Assembly: GCF_030503615.1 (NCBI RefSeq)
Contig: NZ_CP129963.1
Location: 3,596,001 to 3,660,000, forward strand
Length of the DNA: 64,000 nt
DNA from: Sphingobacterium sp. BN32
GTDB lineage: Bacteria; Bacteroidota; Bacteroidia; Sphingobacteriales; Sphingobacteriaceae
Direction: 5' to 3'
Part shown: positions 56,081-63,305 of the stretch, piece by piece
Layout: every line of letters begins with the position of its first letter
How positions within the stretch are numbered: the stretch's first letter is position 1
Notes under the pieces: generated by a model
Told to the model about the DNA's origin: nothing
The model's database searches: none
The model's input: only the letters and a program-made list of their open reading frames with translations
Program-made: the position numbers and the translations under genes

Positions 56081-56118
56081 CCCCAATCAAACCCGCTCGT
56101 GAGCGGGTTTGATTGGGG
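56081..56118. repeat. Perfect 18-bp-arm palindrome in the lipA-carB gap
   Basis: CCCCAATCAAACCCGCTC (56081-56098) and its exact complement (56101-56118) with a 2-nt centre. No T-run on either side, and both neighbouring genes start away from it, so it is not an ordinary terminator. Confidence 0.75.
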
Positions 56119-56272
56119 TATGAAAGGGTTATACATTGGGTTTATAAAGGGTTTGATCTATCGAATTCTCATTTTTGTGGTATAGCATTGTGGTGGGTGG
56201 GCGTTATGGGGCAAGGGTCTGGATAAAGTAAAATTCTAAATAAATATTCGTTCATTATTAAAATAAAAAATG

Positions 56273-56280
56273 TAACTTTG
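56273..56280 (+). promoter_or_regulatory. Candidate -7 element of carB
   Basis: TAACTTTG, exact TAnnTTTG, 100 bp before the ATG. The -33 position has GTTC rather than TTTG. It predicts a leader of about 95 nt. Confidence 0.6.
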
Positions 56281-56284
56281 CACT

Positions 56285-56343
56285 CCGACAAAGCAGTCGG
56301 AATTCCCTCTTACTATCAGACATTTCCTTGTCTGTTTTGTCGG
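56285..56343 (+). promoter_or_regulatory. Structured carB leader with alternative pairings
   Basis: CCGACAAA (56285-56292) can pair fully with TTTGTCGG (56336-56343), enclosing a 6-bp hairpin CAGACA/TGTCTG (56317-56334). Its first five bases can instead pair with GTCGG (56296-56300). The two folds exclude each other. This is the layout of a switch or attenuator, but no known riboswitch class is recognised and no T-run follows. Confidence 0.5.
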
Positions 56344-56380
56344 CAACAGTTTTTGTATTTAACAATTGAAATAAATAATA

Positions 56381-59200
56381 ATGCCTAGAAACACCTCCAT
56401 TAATTCGGTATTAATCATTGGATCTGGACCTATTGTCATCGGTCAAGCCTGTGAATTTGATTACTCAGGATCTCAAGCAGCCTTATCTTTAAAAGAAGAG
56501 GGTATTTCAGTTTCCATCATCAACTCTAACCCTGCAACCATTATGACTGATAATGTTGTAGCGGATCATGTTTACCTACTTCCATTAACATGCGAAAGTA
56601 TTGAGCAGATTCTTCAAGAGCGTCAAATCGATGCTGTTCTACCTACGATGGGTGGACAGACAGCATTGAACTTGTGTATTGAGGCTTCGAATCGCGGACT
56701 TTGGGAAAAGTATAACGTGAAAGTAATCGGTGTTGATGTTGCAGCGATTGAAAAAACAGAAAACCGCGAGGAATTCCGTCAATTAATGATCGACATCGGC
56801 GTTGGGGTTGCGACTTCAAAAATCGCTAACTCTTTCTTAGAAGGTAAAGAAGCGGCACAAATCATTGGTTTCCCATTGGTTATCCGTCCTTCTTATACAT
56901 TGGCTGGAACCGGAGGTGGGTTCGTACATAAGAAAGAAGATTTTGACGCAGCTTTAAATCGTGGTCTTCATGCGTCGCCAACACACGAAGTATTGGTTGA
57001 GCAAGCGGTATTAGGTTGGAAAGAATTTGAGCTCGAGTTATTGCGCGATACAAATGATAACGTAATTATCATCTGTACGATCGAGAACTTTGACCCAATG
57101 GGTATCCACACAGGAGACTCGATCACGGTAGCTCCGGGTATGACCCTATCTGACAAATGTTACCAAGATATGCGTAATCAGGCGATCAAGATGATGCGCT
57201 CGATCGGTAACTTCGCTGGCGGTTGTAACGTTCAGTTCTCCGTGAATCCGGAAAATGAAGAAATCATCGCAATCGAAATCAACCCTCGCGTATCTCGTTC
57301 TTCAGCATTAGCATCGAAAGCAACAGGTTACCCTATCGCGAAGATTGCTGCGAAATTAGCAATCGGTTATAACTTAGACGAGCTTCAGAATCAAATTACA
57401 AAAACTACTTCAGCTTATTTCGAGCCTACGTTAGACTATGTAATCGTGAAAGTTCCTCGTTTCAACTTTGATAAATTCAAAGGTGCAAATAAAGAATTAG
57501 GCTTGCAGATGAAAGCTGTTGGTGAGGTGATGGCAATCGGTCGTACATTCATCGAGGCGCTTCAAAAGGCAGCACAATCATTGGAAACTGGCCGCGCGGG
57601 TCTAGGTGCCGATGGTCGTCAATCTAGAAACTTAGAAGAAATCATGTACAGCTTGGAGCATCCAAGTGCTGATCGTCTTTTCCATATTAAAGATGCTTTC
57701 GAACTAGGTGTTCCATTGGAATCTATTCGTAAAGCAACACTTATCGACAAGTGGTTCTTGGTACAAATTCAAGAGCTAGTTCAATTAGAAGGCGAATTAC
57801 GTCGCTACCAATTGAACAATATTCCTCGCGATTTCTTCATGACCTTGAAACAAAAAGGATATTCTGATTACCAAATTTCATGGTTGTTGGGGAATGTGAC
57901 GGAAGATGAGGTTTATGACCGTCGTAAAGAATTAGGTATTAGTCGTGTTTATAAAATGGTGGATACTTGTGCGGCAGAATTTCCTGCACATACACCTTAC
58001 TACTACTCGACTTTCGAAGATGAGAACGAATCTATCGTTTCTGATCGCAAGAAAATCATCGTATTGGGTTCAGGTCCTAACCGCATCGGTCAGGGTATCG
58101 AATTCGATTACTCATGTGTACACGGATTATTAGCTGCGAAAGAGTGTGGGTACGAAGCAATCATGGTTAACTGTAACCCTGAGACGGTTTCTACTGACTT
58201 CAACATGGCAGATAAATTATACTTTGAGCCAGTATTCTGGGAGCATGTTCGCGAAATCATCGAACTAGAAAAACCAGAAGGTGTAATCGTACAGTTAGGT
58301 GGTCAGACAGCATTGAAGATGGCTGAGCGCTTAGAAGCTTTAGGTGTGAAAATCATCGGTACTTCATTCGAGGACATGGACTTAGCGGAAGATCGCGGTC
58401 GTTTCTCGGACTTATTGAAAGATTTAGATATTCCTTATCCTAAATATGGTGTTGCTACGAATGCAGAGGAAGCATTGAAGGTGGCAAACGAAGTTGGTTA
58501 CCCAGTTTTAGTACGTCCTTCATATGTATTGGGTGGACAAGGAATGAGCATCGTGATCAACGATGAGGACTTGGAGAAAGCAGTAGTTACCCTATTGAAG
58601 AGCCTTCCAGGAAACCAGATCTTAATTGACCATTTCTTAGACAGAGCGGAAGAAGCAGAATCGGATTCCATCTGTGATGGTGAAGATGTACACATCATCG
58701 GTATGATGGAGCACATTGAGCCTGCAGGTATCCACTCGGGCGACTCATCGGCGGTATTGCCTCCATTCAGCCTATCAGAAGCTGTTCAACAAAAGATGGA
58801 AGAGTATTCGATCAAACTAGCGAAAGCGTTGAATGTGAAAGGTTTATTGAATATCCAATTTGCGATCAAAGATGAGAACGTATATGTAATTGAGGCGAAC
58901 CCTCGTGCATCACGTACAGTTCCTTTCATCGCGAAGGCATACGATGTTCCTTACATCAATATCGCTACGAAAGTGATGTTGGGCGAAAACAAGTTGAAAG
59001 ACTTTACCATCGTTCGTAAGTTAAAAGGATATGCAATCAAAGAACCTGTGTTCTCATTCTCGAAATTCCCTGAGGTTGATAAACAATTAGGTCCTGAGAT
59101 GAAATCAACTGGTGAAGCAATTCGTTTCATCAAAGATTTGAACGATCCTCACTTTAGAGAATTGTACAGTCAAAAATCAATGTTTTTAAATGCACAGTAG
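56381..59200 (+). CDS. carB: Carbamoyl-phosphate synthase large subunit lacking the MGS domain
   Basis: 939 residues. Two homologous ATP-grasp halves: the first starts [22 protein letters not shown], the second at about residue 558 ([22 protein letters not shown]). Both have the GGQTAL and NPRxSR motifs. The protein ends at [12 protein letters not shown], right after the second ATP-grasp core. The C-terminal allosteric (MGS-like) domain of about 130 residues found in E. coli CarB is missing. I recall similarly short CarB in other Bacteroidota. carA is not in the window. Supplies carbamoyl phosphate for pyrimidines and for ArgF'. Confidence 0.95.
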   Translation: MPRNTSINSVLIIGSGPIVIGQACEFDYSGSQAALSLKEEGISVSIINSNPATIMTDNVVADHVYLLPLTCESIEQILQERQIDAVLPTMGGQTALNLCIEASNRGLWEKYNVKVIGVDVAAIEKTENREEFRQLMIDIGVGVATSKIANSFLEGKEAAQIIGFPLVIRPSYTLAGTGGGFVHKKEDFDAALNRGLHASPTHEVLVEQAVLGWKEFELELLRDTNDNVIIICTIENFDPMGIHTGDSITVAPGMTLSDKCYQDMRNQAIKMMRSIGNFAGGCNVQFSVNPENEEIIAIEINPRVSRSSALASKATGYPIAKIAAKLAIGYNLDELQNQITKTTSAYFEPTLDYVIVKVPRFNFDKFKGANKELGLQMKAVGEVMAIGRTFIEALQKAAQSLETGRAGLGADGRQSRNLEEIMYSLEHPSADRLFHIKDAFELGVPLESIRKATLIDKWFLVQIQELVQLEGELRRYQLNNIPRDFFMTLKQKGYSDYQISWLLGNVTEDEVYDRRKELGISRVYKMVDTCAAEFPAHTPYYYSTFEDENESIVSDRKKIIVLGSGPNRIGQGIEFDYSCVHGLLAAKECGYEAIMVNCNPETVSTDFNMADKLYFEPVFWEHVREIIELEKPEGVIVQLGGQTALKMAERLEALGVKIIGTSFEDMDLAEDRGRFSDLLKDLDIPYPKYGVATNAEEALKVANEVGYPVLVRPSYVLGGQGMSIVINDEDLEKAVVTLLKSLPGNQILIDHFLDRAEEAESDSICDGEDVHIIGMMEHIEPAGIHSGDSSAVLPPFSLSEAVQQKMEEYSIKLAKALNVKGLLNIQFAIKDENVYVIEANPRASRTVPFIAKAYDVPYINIATKVMLGENKLKDFTIVRKLKGYAIKEPVFSFSKFPEVDKQLGPEMKSTGEAIRFIKDLNDPHFRELYSQKSMFLNAQ

Positions 59201-59203
59201 ACG

Positions 59204-59259
59204 TTAGATTTAAGACATTAGATATAAGAACCTGCAGCAATGCAGGTTTTTTTGTTTTT
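59204..59259 (+). terminator. Type A heptad tract with terminator hairpin, copy A4
   Basis: Units TTAGATT, TAAGACA, TTAGATA, TAAGAAC (59204-59231) run into an 8-bp hairpin (AACCTGCA, 59229-59236, with TGCAGGTT, 59241-59248) and T-runs. It begins 3 bp after the carB stop. Confidence 0.86.
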
Positions 59260-59650
59260 AGGGTTGTCAATTTTTGAGAAAGGGGGATTCTATTAAGCTG
59301 TCTATTTTTGGGAAAGAAGGGTGGCTTTAGTCGGGTGTGTTTGCTGGAAAGAAGGGCGCTTTGTCTGAACCAGGAAAGGAAGGGTTTAAGGATTGTCAGG
59401 ATCGGGCATGGCGTATGAATGGCCTGCATAGGTCTTTATACTAAGTACTAACTACTAAATACTATTCCTGAACCAGGAAAGGAAGGATGCAAGGATTGTC
59501 AGGATCGGATTGAAATGCAGTGTCATGGAGAAAGAATGAGCAGGATCCTGTTTATCCTTTCATCCTTCCTTTCTTGGTTCAAAGACAAAACATCCTGACA
59601 AACGTCACATCCTTCCTTTCTAAACCGAAAGTTCAGTCTAGATATTAAGC
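59260..59650. repeat. Nested repeat region between carB and the FGE gene
   Basis: Order: two diverged blocks with GGAAAGAAGGG, a type C block (about 59363-59404), the right arm of a B element (GGTCTTT, ATACTAA, GTACTAA, CTACTAA; 59431-59458), a second C block (about 59468-59509), then two inverted C blocks (about 59545-59590 and 59591-59625). With A4 and A5 it forms a large imperfect palindrome of about 510 bp. No gene is convincing; the long minus-strand frame here translates the repeats. Confidence 0.78.
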
Positions 59651-59714
59651 GGAAATAAAAAAAACCTGCACTGCTGCAGGTTCTTATATCTAAAATCTAA
59701 TGTCTAATATCTAA
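59651..59714 (-). terminator. Type A heptad tract with terminator hairpin, copy A5
   Basis: Minus strand: TTAGATA, TTAGACA, TTAGATT, TTAGATA, TAAGAAC (59680-59714), then an 8-bp hairpin (59663-59670 with 59675-59682, AACCTGCA/TGCAGGTT) and T-run. The first units encode the last residues (LDIRH) and the TAG stop of the FGE gene. TAG occurs in all three frames. Confidence 0.87.
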
Positions 59715-60770
59715 AACTTTCACACACCTAAAACCCACATTATTTGTTGGAGAGTTGACCTCTCCTTTTCCTCGGCTGCCGGCTTTATAGCGTTCGCAGT
59801 ATTGATCGTTACAGAGGAAGGAGCCGCCACGCTGTACGCGTTTTACGGCGCCGGGTTCTTGTGGGTCATAAGATTCGGCAGGACCTTTTGGGTTTTCTTT
59901 TGGGGAATTTGCGTAGTAATCTGGTCGGTAAAAATCGGAACACCATTCCCACACATTGCCCTCCATGTCATATAGTCCATAAAGGTTTGGTGGGAAAGAT
60001 TTCACAGGAGCAGTGCTTTCATAGCCGTCTTCTTTGCTGTTATGGGTTGGAAAGGTTCCTTGGAAGATATTGGCCATCCATTCACCATGTGGCGTTTTTT
60101 CGGATCCCCAATAATAGGTTTCATCGCTGTGTTTTCCCTCTTTTGCAGCGAATTCCCATTCGGCTTCGGTTGGCAATCGCTTTCCTGCCCATTTTGCATA
60201 GGCTTCAGCATCTTCATACGCTAATTGGGTGACAGGGTGATCGCCTTTCCCCTCTATACTGCTTTCGGGGCCTTCAGGATGACGCCAATTTGCTCCGGGG
60301 ATATAATCCCACCATTGAAGGTGGTTCTGCATTCCCTGCACCTTATTTGGCGCTTTGAACACTGCAGATCCCGGAACAAGCACCTTTGGATCAACATTCG
60401 GAAAATCTTTCGGATCTAAAGGACGTTCTGCTACTGTAATATATCCGGTGGCTTCTACAAATGCAGCATATTGATCATTCGTGACTTCATGCTCATCCAT
60501 ATAGAATGGTGACAGCGTTACTTCGTGAACAGGCTTTGCATCTGCGAAATTTGAAGAGCCCATCTGAAAGGTTCCTCCTTTTATGTAAACCATCTTGACG
60601 GTATCTTTTCCCTGTTGTGCAATATTGGCGTTTTTAATCGCCGTAGCACGCGATGGAACGGCCTCAGCATGACAGATCATCTGTGAGGAATCCACTGTAA
60701 TGGGCTGTTGAGCGAAACCTGGCAATATAGTAGTCGAAGCAATTAAGATAGTGAAGATGAGTTTTCCCAT
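59697..60770 (-). CDS. Secreted formylglycine-generating enzyme (sulfatase activator)
   Basis: 357 residues with a signal peptide (MGKLIFTILIASTTILPGFA). FGE-sulfatase fold: IKGGTFQMGSS near 64-73, DEHEVTNDQYAAFVEATGY, RLPTEAEWEFAAK near 198-210, GNVWEWCSDFY near 271. The catalytic cysteine pair of true FGE is present, C320 and C325 in GGSFLCNDQYCERYK, matching from memory the human C336/C341 block. It should therefore convert sulfatase Cys to formylglycine, not merely share the fold. The last five residues and the stop are encoded by the type A repeat. Confidence 0.88.
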   Translation of the reverse strand: MGKLIFTILIASTTILPGFAQQPITVDSSQMICHAEAVPSRATAIKNANIAQQGKDTVKMVYIKGGTFQMGSSNFADAKPVHEVTLSPFYMDEHEVTNDQYAAFVEATGYITVAERPLDPKDFPNVDPKVLVPGSAVFKAPNKVQGMQNHLQWWDYIPGANWRHPEGPESSIEGKGDHPVTQLAYEDAEAYAKWAGKRLPTEAEWEFAAKEGKHSDETYYWGSEKTPHGEWMANIFQGTFPTHNSKEDGYESTAPVKSFPPNLYGLYDMEGNVWEWCSDFYRPDYYANSPKENPKGPAESYDPQEPGAVKRVQRGGSFLCNDQYCERYKAGSRGKGEVNSPTNNVGFRCVKVLDIRH

Positions 60771-60798
60771 AGATGTAGGCTTTTGCTAGTAATCAATA

Positions 60799-60806
60799 CA
60801 AATATA
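60799..60806 (-). promoter_or_regulatory. Candidate -7 element of the FGE gene
   Basis: TATATTTG on the minus strand, 28 bp before the ATG; TTTC rather than TTTG at about the -33 spacing. Confidence 0.5.
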
Positions 60807-60915
60807 ATAGGCTTTTTTAGAATTGAAAGAAATAGTCTACCAATTTAGTAGCATTTCTTACTTAGGGGATGAATTAGCCCAAACATAAAGTAAAAATAGT
60901 ATTTGCACAAAAAAA

Positions 60916-60943
60916 GGGGGTTTCCAATAAATTGGAAACCCCC
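60916..60943 (-). terminator. Terminator of the GH109-type gene
   Basis: A perfect 13-bp stem (GGGGGTTTCCAAT, 60916-60928, with its complement 60931-60943) and 2-nt loop, followed on the minus strand by seven or more T. Confidence 0.92.
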
Positions 60944-61002
60944 TCTACATTCTTTCAGATTCTACAAGCTATATGACCTATGATTAGGAAGTCCTACTCT
61001 AA

Positions 61003-61030
61003 GGTCTAATATCTTCAATCTAATATCTAT
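61003..61030 (-). repeat. Heptad tract after the GH109-type gene
   Basis: Minus strand ATAGATA, TTAGATT, GAAGATA, TTAGACC, 2 bp after the stop. It has no hairpin of its own; the terminator is 60 bp further on. Confidence 0.7.
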
Positions 61031-61032
61031 TC

Positions 61033-62445
61033 TTACTGAACATTCAGTTGAACATCTTTTTTGGTCTCTACTTTAGCGCGGATTCCAGTGTTACCACCGC
61101 CATTTAAAGTCATGTCATGAGGTTTATTGGTTTTCCAGTTGCCTCTAGTGAAGTCAGGGATATCCACTGTTCTGCTGTTTTTAGCTACCGACTGAACACT
61201 CAAAGGAACTACAGCACTCCAAGATGCACCATCATATACAGTTTGATCCAATGGAAGACCATTTCTTAGACAGTCGATTAAACGCCAGTCCATCATAAAG
61301 TCCATACCACCGTGACCTCCAACTTGTTTCGCTTGCTCACCGATGAACTTCACTAACTCTGGTGTGTATTTGTCGTATAACGCTTTCAACTCCTCAGGCT
61401 TAATATAGCTGTGTCCGAATGCAATACCTTCTTTAGGATATTTCTGCGCGAAACCTTTTGTACCGCTCAATAAGTGGATACGGGAGTACGGACGAGGTGA
61501 AGTAACATCATGTTGGATCATCATCGTTTTACCTTTTTCTGTTTTGATCAAGGTTGTATCCATATTTCCTCTATAGCGTTTGCCAACAAATTCTTGGAAG
61601 AATGAATCTTTACCTGCCAACTCACGCGCTTTATCCGCCATCATGAAGTCGTTAGATTGCATAGCAACAAGATGATTCATTTTGTCACCGCAGTTGATAT
61701 TCAAACATTGAGCGATTGGACCAATACCATGCGTTGGGTATAAGTTACCATTCATCTTTATGTTTTCGCGCAATCTCCACATATTATCATAACCGTTCTT
61801 GTTGAAGTTAAGGTCTAATAAGTCGTGGATATATGCACCTTCTGCATGTACTAATTCACCGAACATGCCTTGGCGAGTCATGTTAAGAGTCAACATTTCG
61901 AAGAAGTCATAACAACAGTTCTCCAACATCATACAATGTTTTTTAGTTGCTTCCGAAGTCTTAACAACTTCCCAAATCTCAGCGATTGTTAAACCAATTG
62001 GAACTTCCGTTGCTGCGTGAGCACCAGACTTCATCGCTTCAATTGCCATTGGAGCATGGTATTCCCATGGAGTACAGATATAAACTAGATCTAACTCTTC
62101 ATTCTTAAGCATGGTTTTCCAACCATCCTCACCTGAATAAGCTTTCGCTTCTTTAAGACCTTTTTTGGTTAAGATAGTTTGAGCCTTGGTTACACCGTCT
62201 GCATGTCTGTCGCATAATGCAACAATCTCTGCACCTTCAATATATGAAATACGATCCACAGCACCGGGACCACGCATTCCTAATCCAATAATTGCGACCT
62301 TTACTTTGTCAATTTTCGGCGCTGCAAAGCCCGACATATTAAAGTTTTGGGAAGCAAATACTTCGTTTTGTAAAGACGGTAGAGTTATCGCAACACTCGA
62401 TAACAGGCCAGCCTTCTTCAAGAAATCTCTACGCGAATTATTCAT
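61033..62445 (-). CDS. Tat-exported Gfo/Idh/MocA protein, GH109 (alpha-N-acetylgalactosaminidase) type
   Basis: 470 residues. A twin-arginine signal (NNSRRDFLKKAGLL) at the start. NAD-binding Rossmann fold with KVAIIGLGMRGPGAVDR near 50 and EIVALCDRHADGV. HAATEVPIGLTIAEIWEVVKTSEATKKHCMMLENCCYDFFEML matches what I remember of GH109 glycosidases, which use bound NAD+ in hydrolysis. The alternative is another oxidoreductase of this large family. Close to the FGE gene and a LacI regulator, which fits glycan use. Confidence 0.85.
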   Translation of the reverse strand: MNNSRRDFLKKAGLLSSVAITLPSLQNEVFASQNFNMSGFAAPKIDKVKVAIIGLGMRGPGAVDRISYIEGAEIVALCDRHADGVTKAQTILTKKGLKEAKAYSGEDGWKTMLKNEELDLVYICTPWEYHAPMAIEAMKSGAHAATEVPIGLTIAEIWEVVKTSEATKKHCMMLENCCYDFFEMLTLNMTRQGMFGELVHAEGAYIHDLLDLNFNKNGYDNMWRLRENIKMNGNLYPTHGIGPIAQCLNINCGDKMNHLVAMQSNDFMMADKARELAGKDSFFQEFVGKRYRGNMDTTLIKTEKGKTMMIQHDVTSPRPYSRIHLLSGTKGFAQKYPKEGIAFGHSYIKPEELKALYDKYTPELVKFIGEQAKQVGGHGGMDFMMDWRLIDCLRNGLPLDQTVYDGASWSAVVPLSVQSVAKNSRTVDIPDFTRGNWKTNKPHDMTLNGGGNTGIRAKVETKKDVQLNVQ

Positions 62446-62489
62446 GGTAAATATTTAAATAAGATCTAATTTACAAAATCTTGGGTTTA

Positions 62490-62517
62490 CAAAATTAAGG
62501 GGGACACGAAATCCCCC
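62490..62517 (-). promoter_or_regulatory. GH109 promoter region with adjacent inverted repeat
   Basis: Minus strand TAATTTTG (62490-62497), exact -7 box, 44 bp before the ATG. Right beside it an inverted repeat GGGGGA/TCCCCC (62499-62504 and 62512-62517) fills the spacer, a place where a bound repressor would block RNA polymerase. Confidence 0.5.
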
Positions 62518-62858
62518 TAAAAATCACCTATTTTAAAACAAACTAAACAGTCAAATTGAAAATACTATCAAATAAATGAACGGTATAATTTGGTTAGGAG
62601 TATTATGCATAACTCCATATACAATGATAAAACGAATTTTGAAAAAACAAAAATGATTTGTGCATGCAAACGTTTGTCCTATTTACACAACCGATTGCTT
62701 TTCTGTCAAAATCTTGTTATAAAGGCAATTAAGGTCGTGATATCAGCAAATTGTCCTCTCATAAAAGACACTGGGTTGGAATTGCTATTTATTATTGGAA
62801 CATCATCATTATTGCGTCAAGAGCGCTATAGCGATACATAAATCAACAGGAAATTAGC
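62518..62858. other. Divergent regulatory region between GH109 and OsmC genes
   Basis: Non-coding by inspection. Contains an imperfect inverted repeat GGAGT/ACTCC (62597-62616) and the LacI-type palindrome described separately. An 83-codon open frame (62590-62841) has no family resemblance and overlaps these sites. Confidence 0.5.
62667..62676. promoter_or_regulatory. LacI-type operator candidate
   Basis: CAAACGTTTG, a perfect palindrome with a central CG, in the context TGCAAACGTTTGTC. This is the usual shape of GalR/LacI operators. It lies about 220 bp from both divergent starts, and a LacI-family gene lies close by. Confidence 0.45.
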
Positions 62859-62866
62859 TATTTTTG
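62859..62866 (+). promoter_or_regulatory. -7 element of the OsmC gene
   Basis: TATTTTTG, exact match. A possible TTG start at 62864 lies inside this box, so it cannot be translated; the ATG at 62888 is preferred. Confidence 0.6.
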
Positions 62867-62887
62867 ATAGACACAATTATCGAAACA

Positions 62888-63304
62888 ATGAAAGTAGAAC
62901 TACAACGTAAAAATCAAGCTGTTCATTTTGAAGCGTCAGCTCCATCTTCTTCAGTGAAAGTAAATATTGATGGTCCGGATTCTATCGGCGGAGAAGGAAA
63001 GGGCGTTCGACCAATGGAATTGGTCTTGATTGCCTTAGGGTCTTGCAGTGTATTCGACCTCACAACCATTTTGGAGAAGCAACGTCAGGAAATTGAAGAT
63101 ATACAAGTGGAGGTGGAAGGACAGCGACGCGATGAAATCCCGAACATCTTTACAAAGATTCACATTACGTTTAAGTTGAAGGGCAATATTGACGAGGTAA
63201 AAGCCCAGAAAGCCGCAGAACTAGCAGTGAAAAAATATTGCTCTGTTCATGATATGTTAGCTGCCGGAGGTGTAGATATTACCTACAGCATTCAGCTTGT
63301 ATAA
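62888..63304 (+). CDS. OsmC-family protein
   Basis: 138 residues from the ATG at 62888 (MKVELQRKNQAVHFEA). The OsmC/Ohr fold: RPMELVLIALGSCSVFDLTTIL with the first redox-type cysteine, and VKKYCSVHDMLAAG with the second. Members reduce organic peroxides; the YhfA-like branch is less defined. It is convergent with the LacI gene (1 bp between stops). Confidence 0.88.
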   Translation: MKVELQRKNQAVHFEASAPSSSVKVNIDGPDSIGGEGKGVRPMELVLIALGSCSVFDLTTILEKQRQEIEDIQVEVEGQRRDEIPNIFTKIHITFKLKGNIDEVKAQKAAELAVKKYCSVHDMLAAGGVDITYSIQLV

Positions 63305-63305
63305 T

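Noticed and set aside
59154..59429. 91-codon open frame on the minus strand
   Set aside because: It runs antisense through the end of carB and through C blocks, giving the same PILxILKxFLSWF string. It is a repeat artefact.
62590..62841. 83-codon open frame between GH109 and OsmC
   Set aside because: No family resemblance, and it overlaps the operator candidate and inverted repeats in a divergent promoter region.
62864..62887. Upstream TTG start for the OsmC gene
   Set aside because: The TTG is part of the TATTTTTG -7 box, so it lies before the transcription start.
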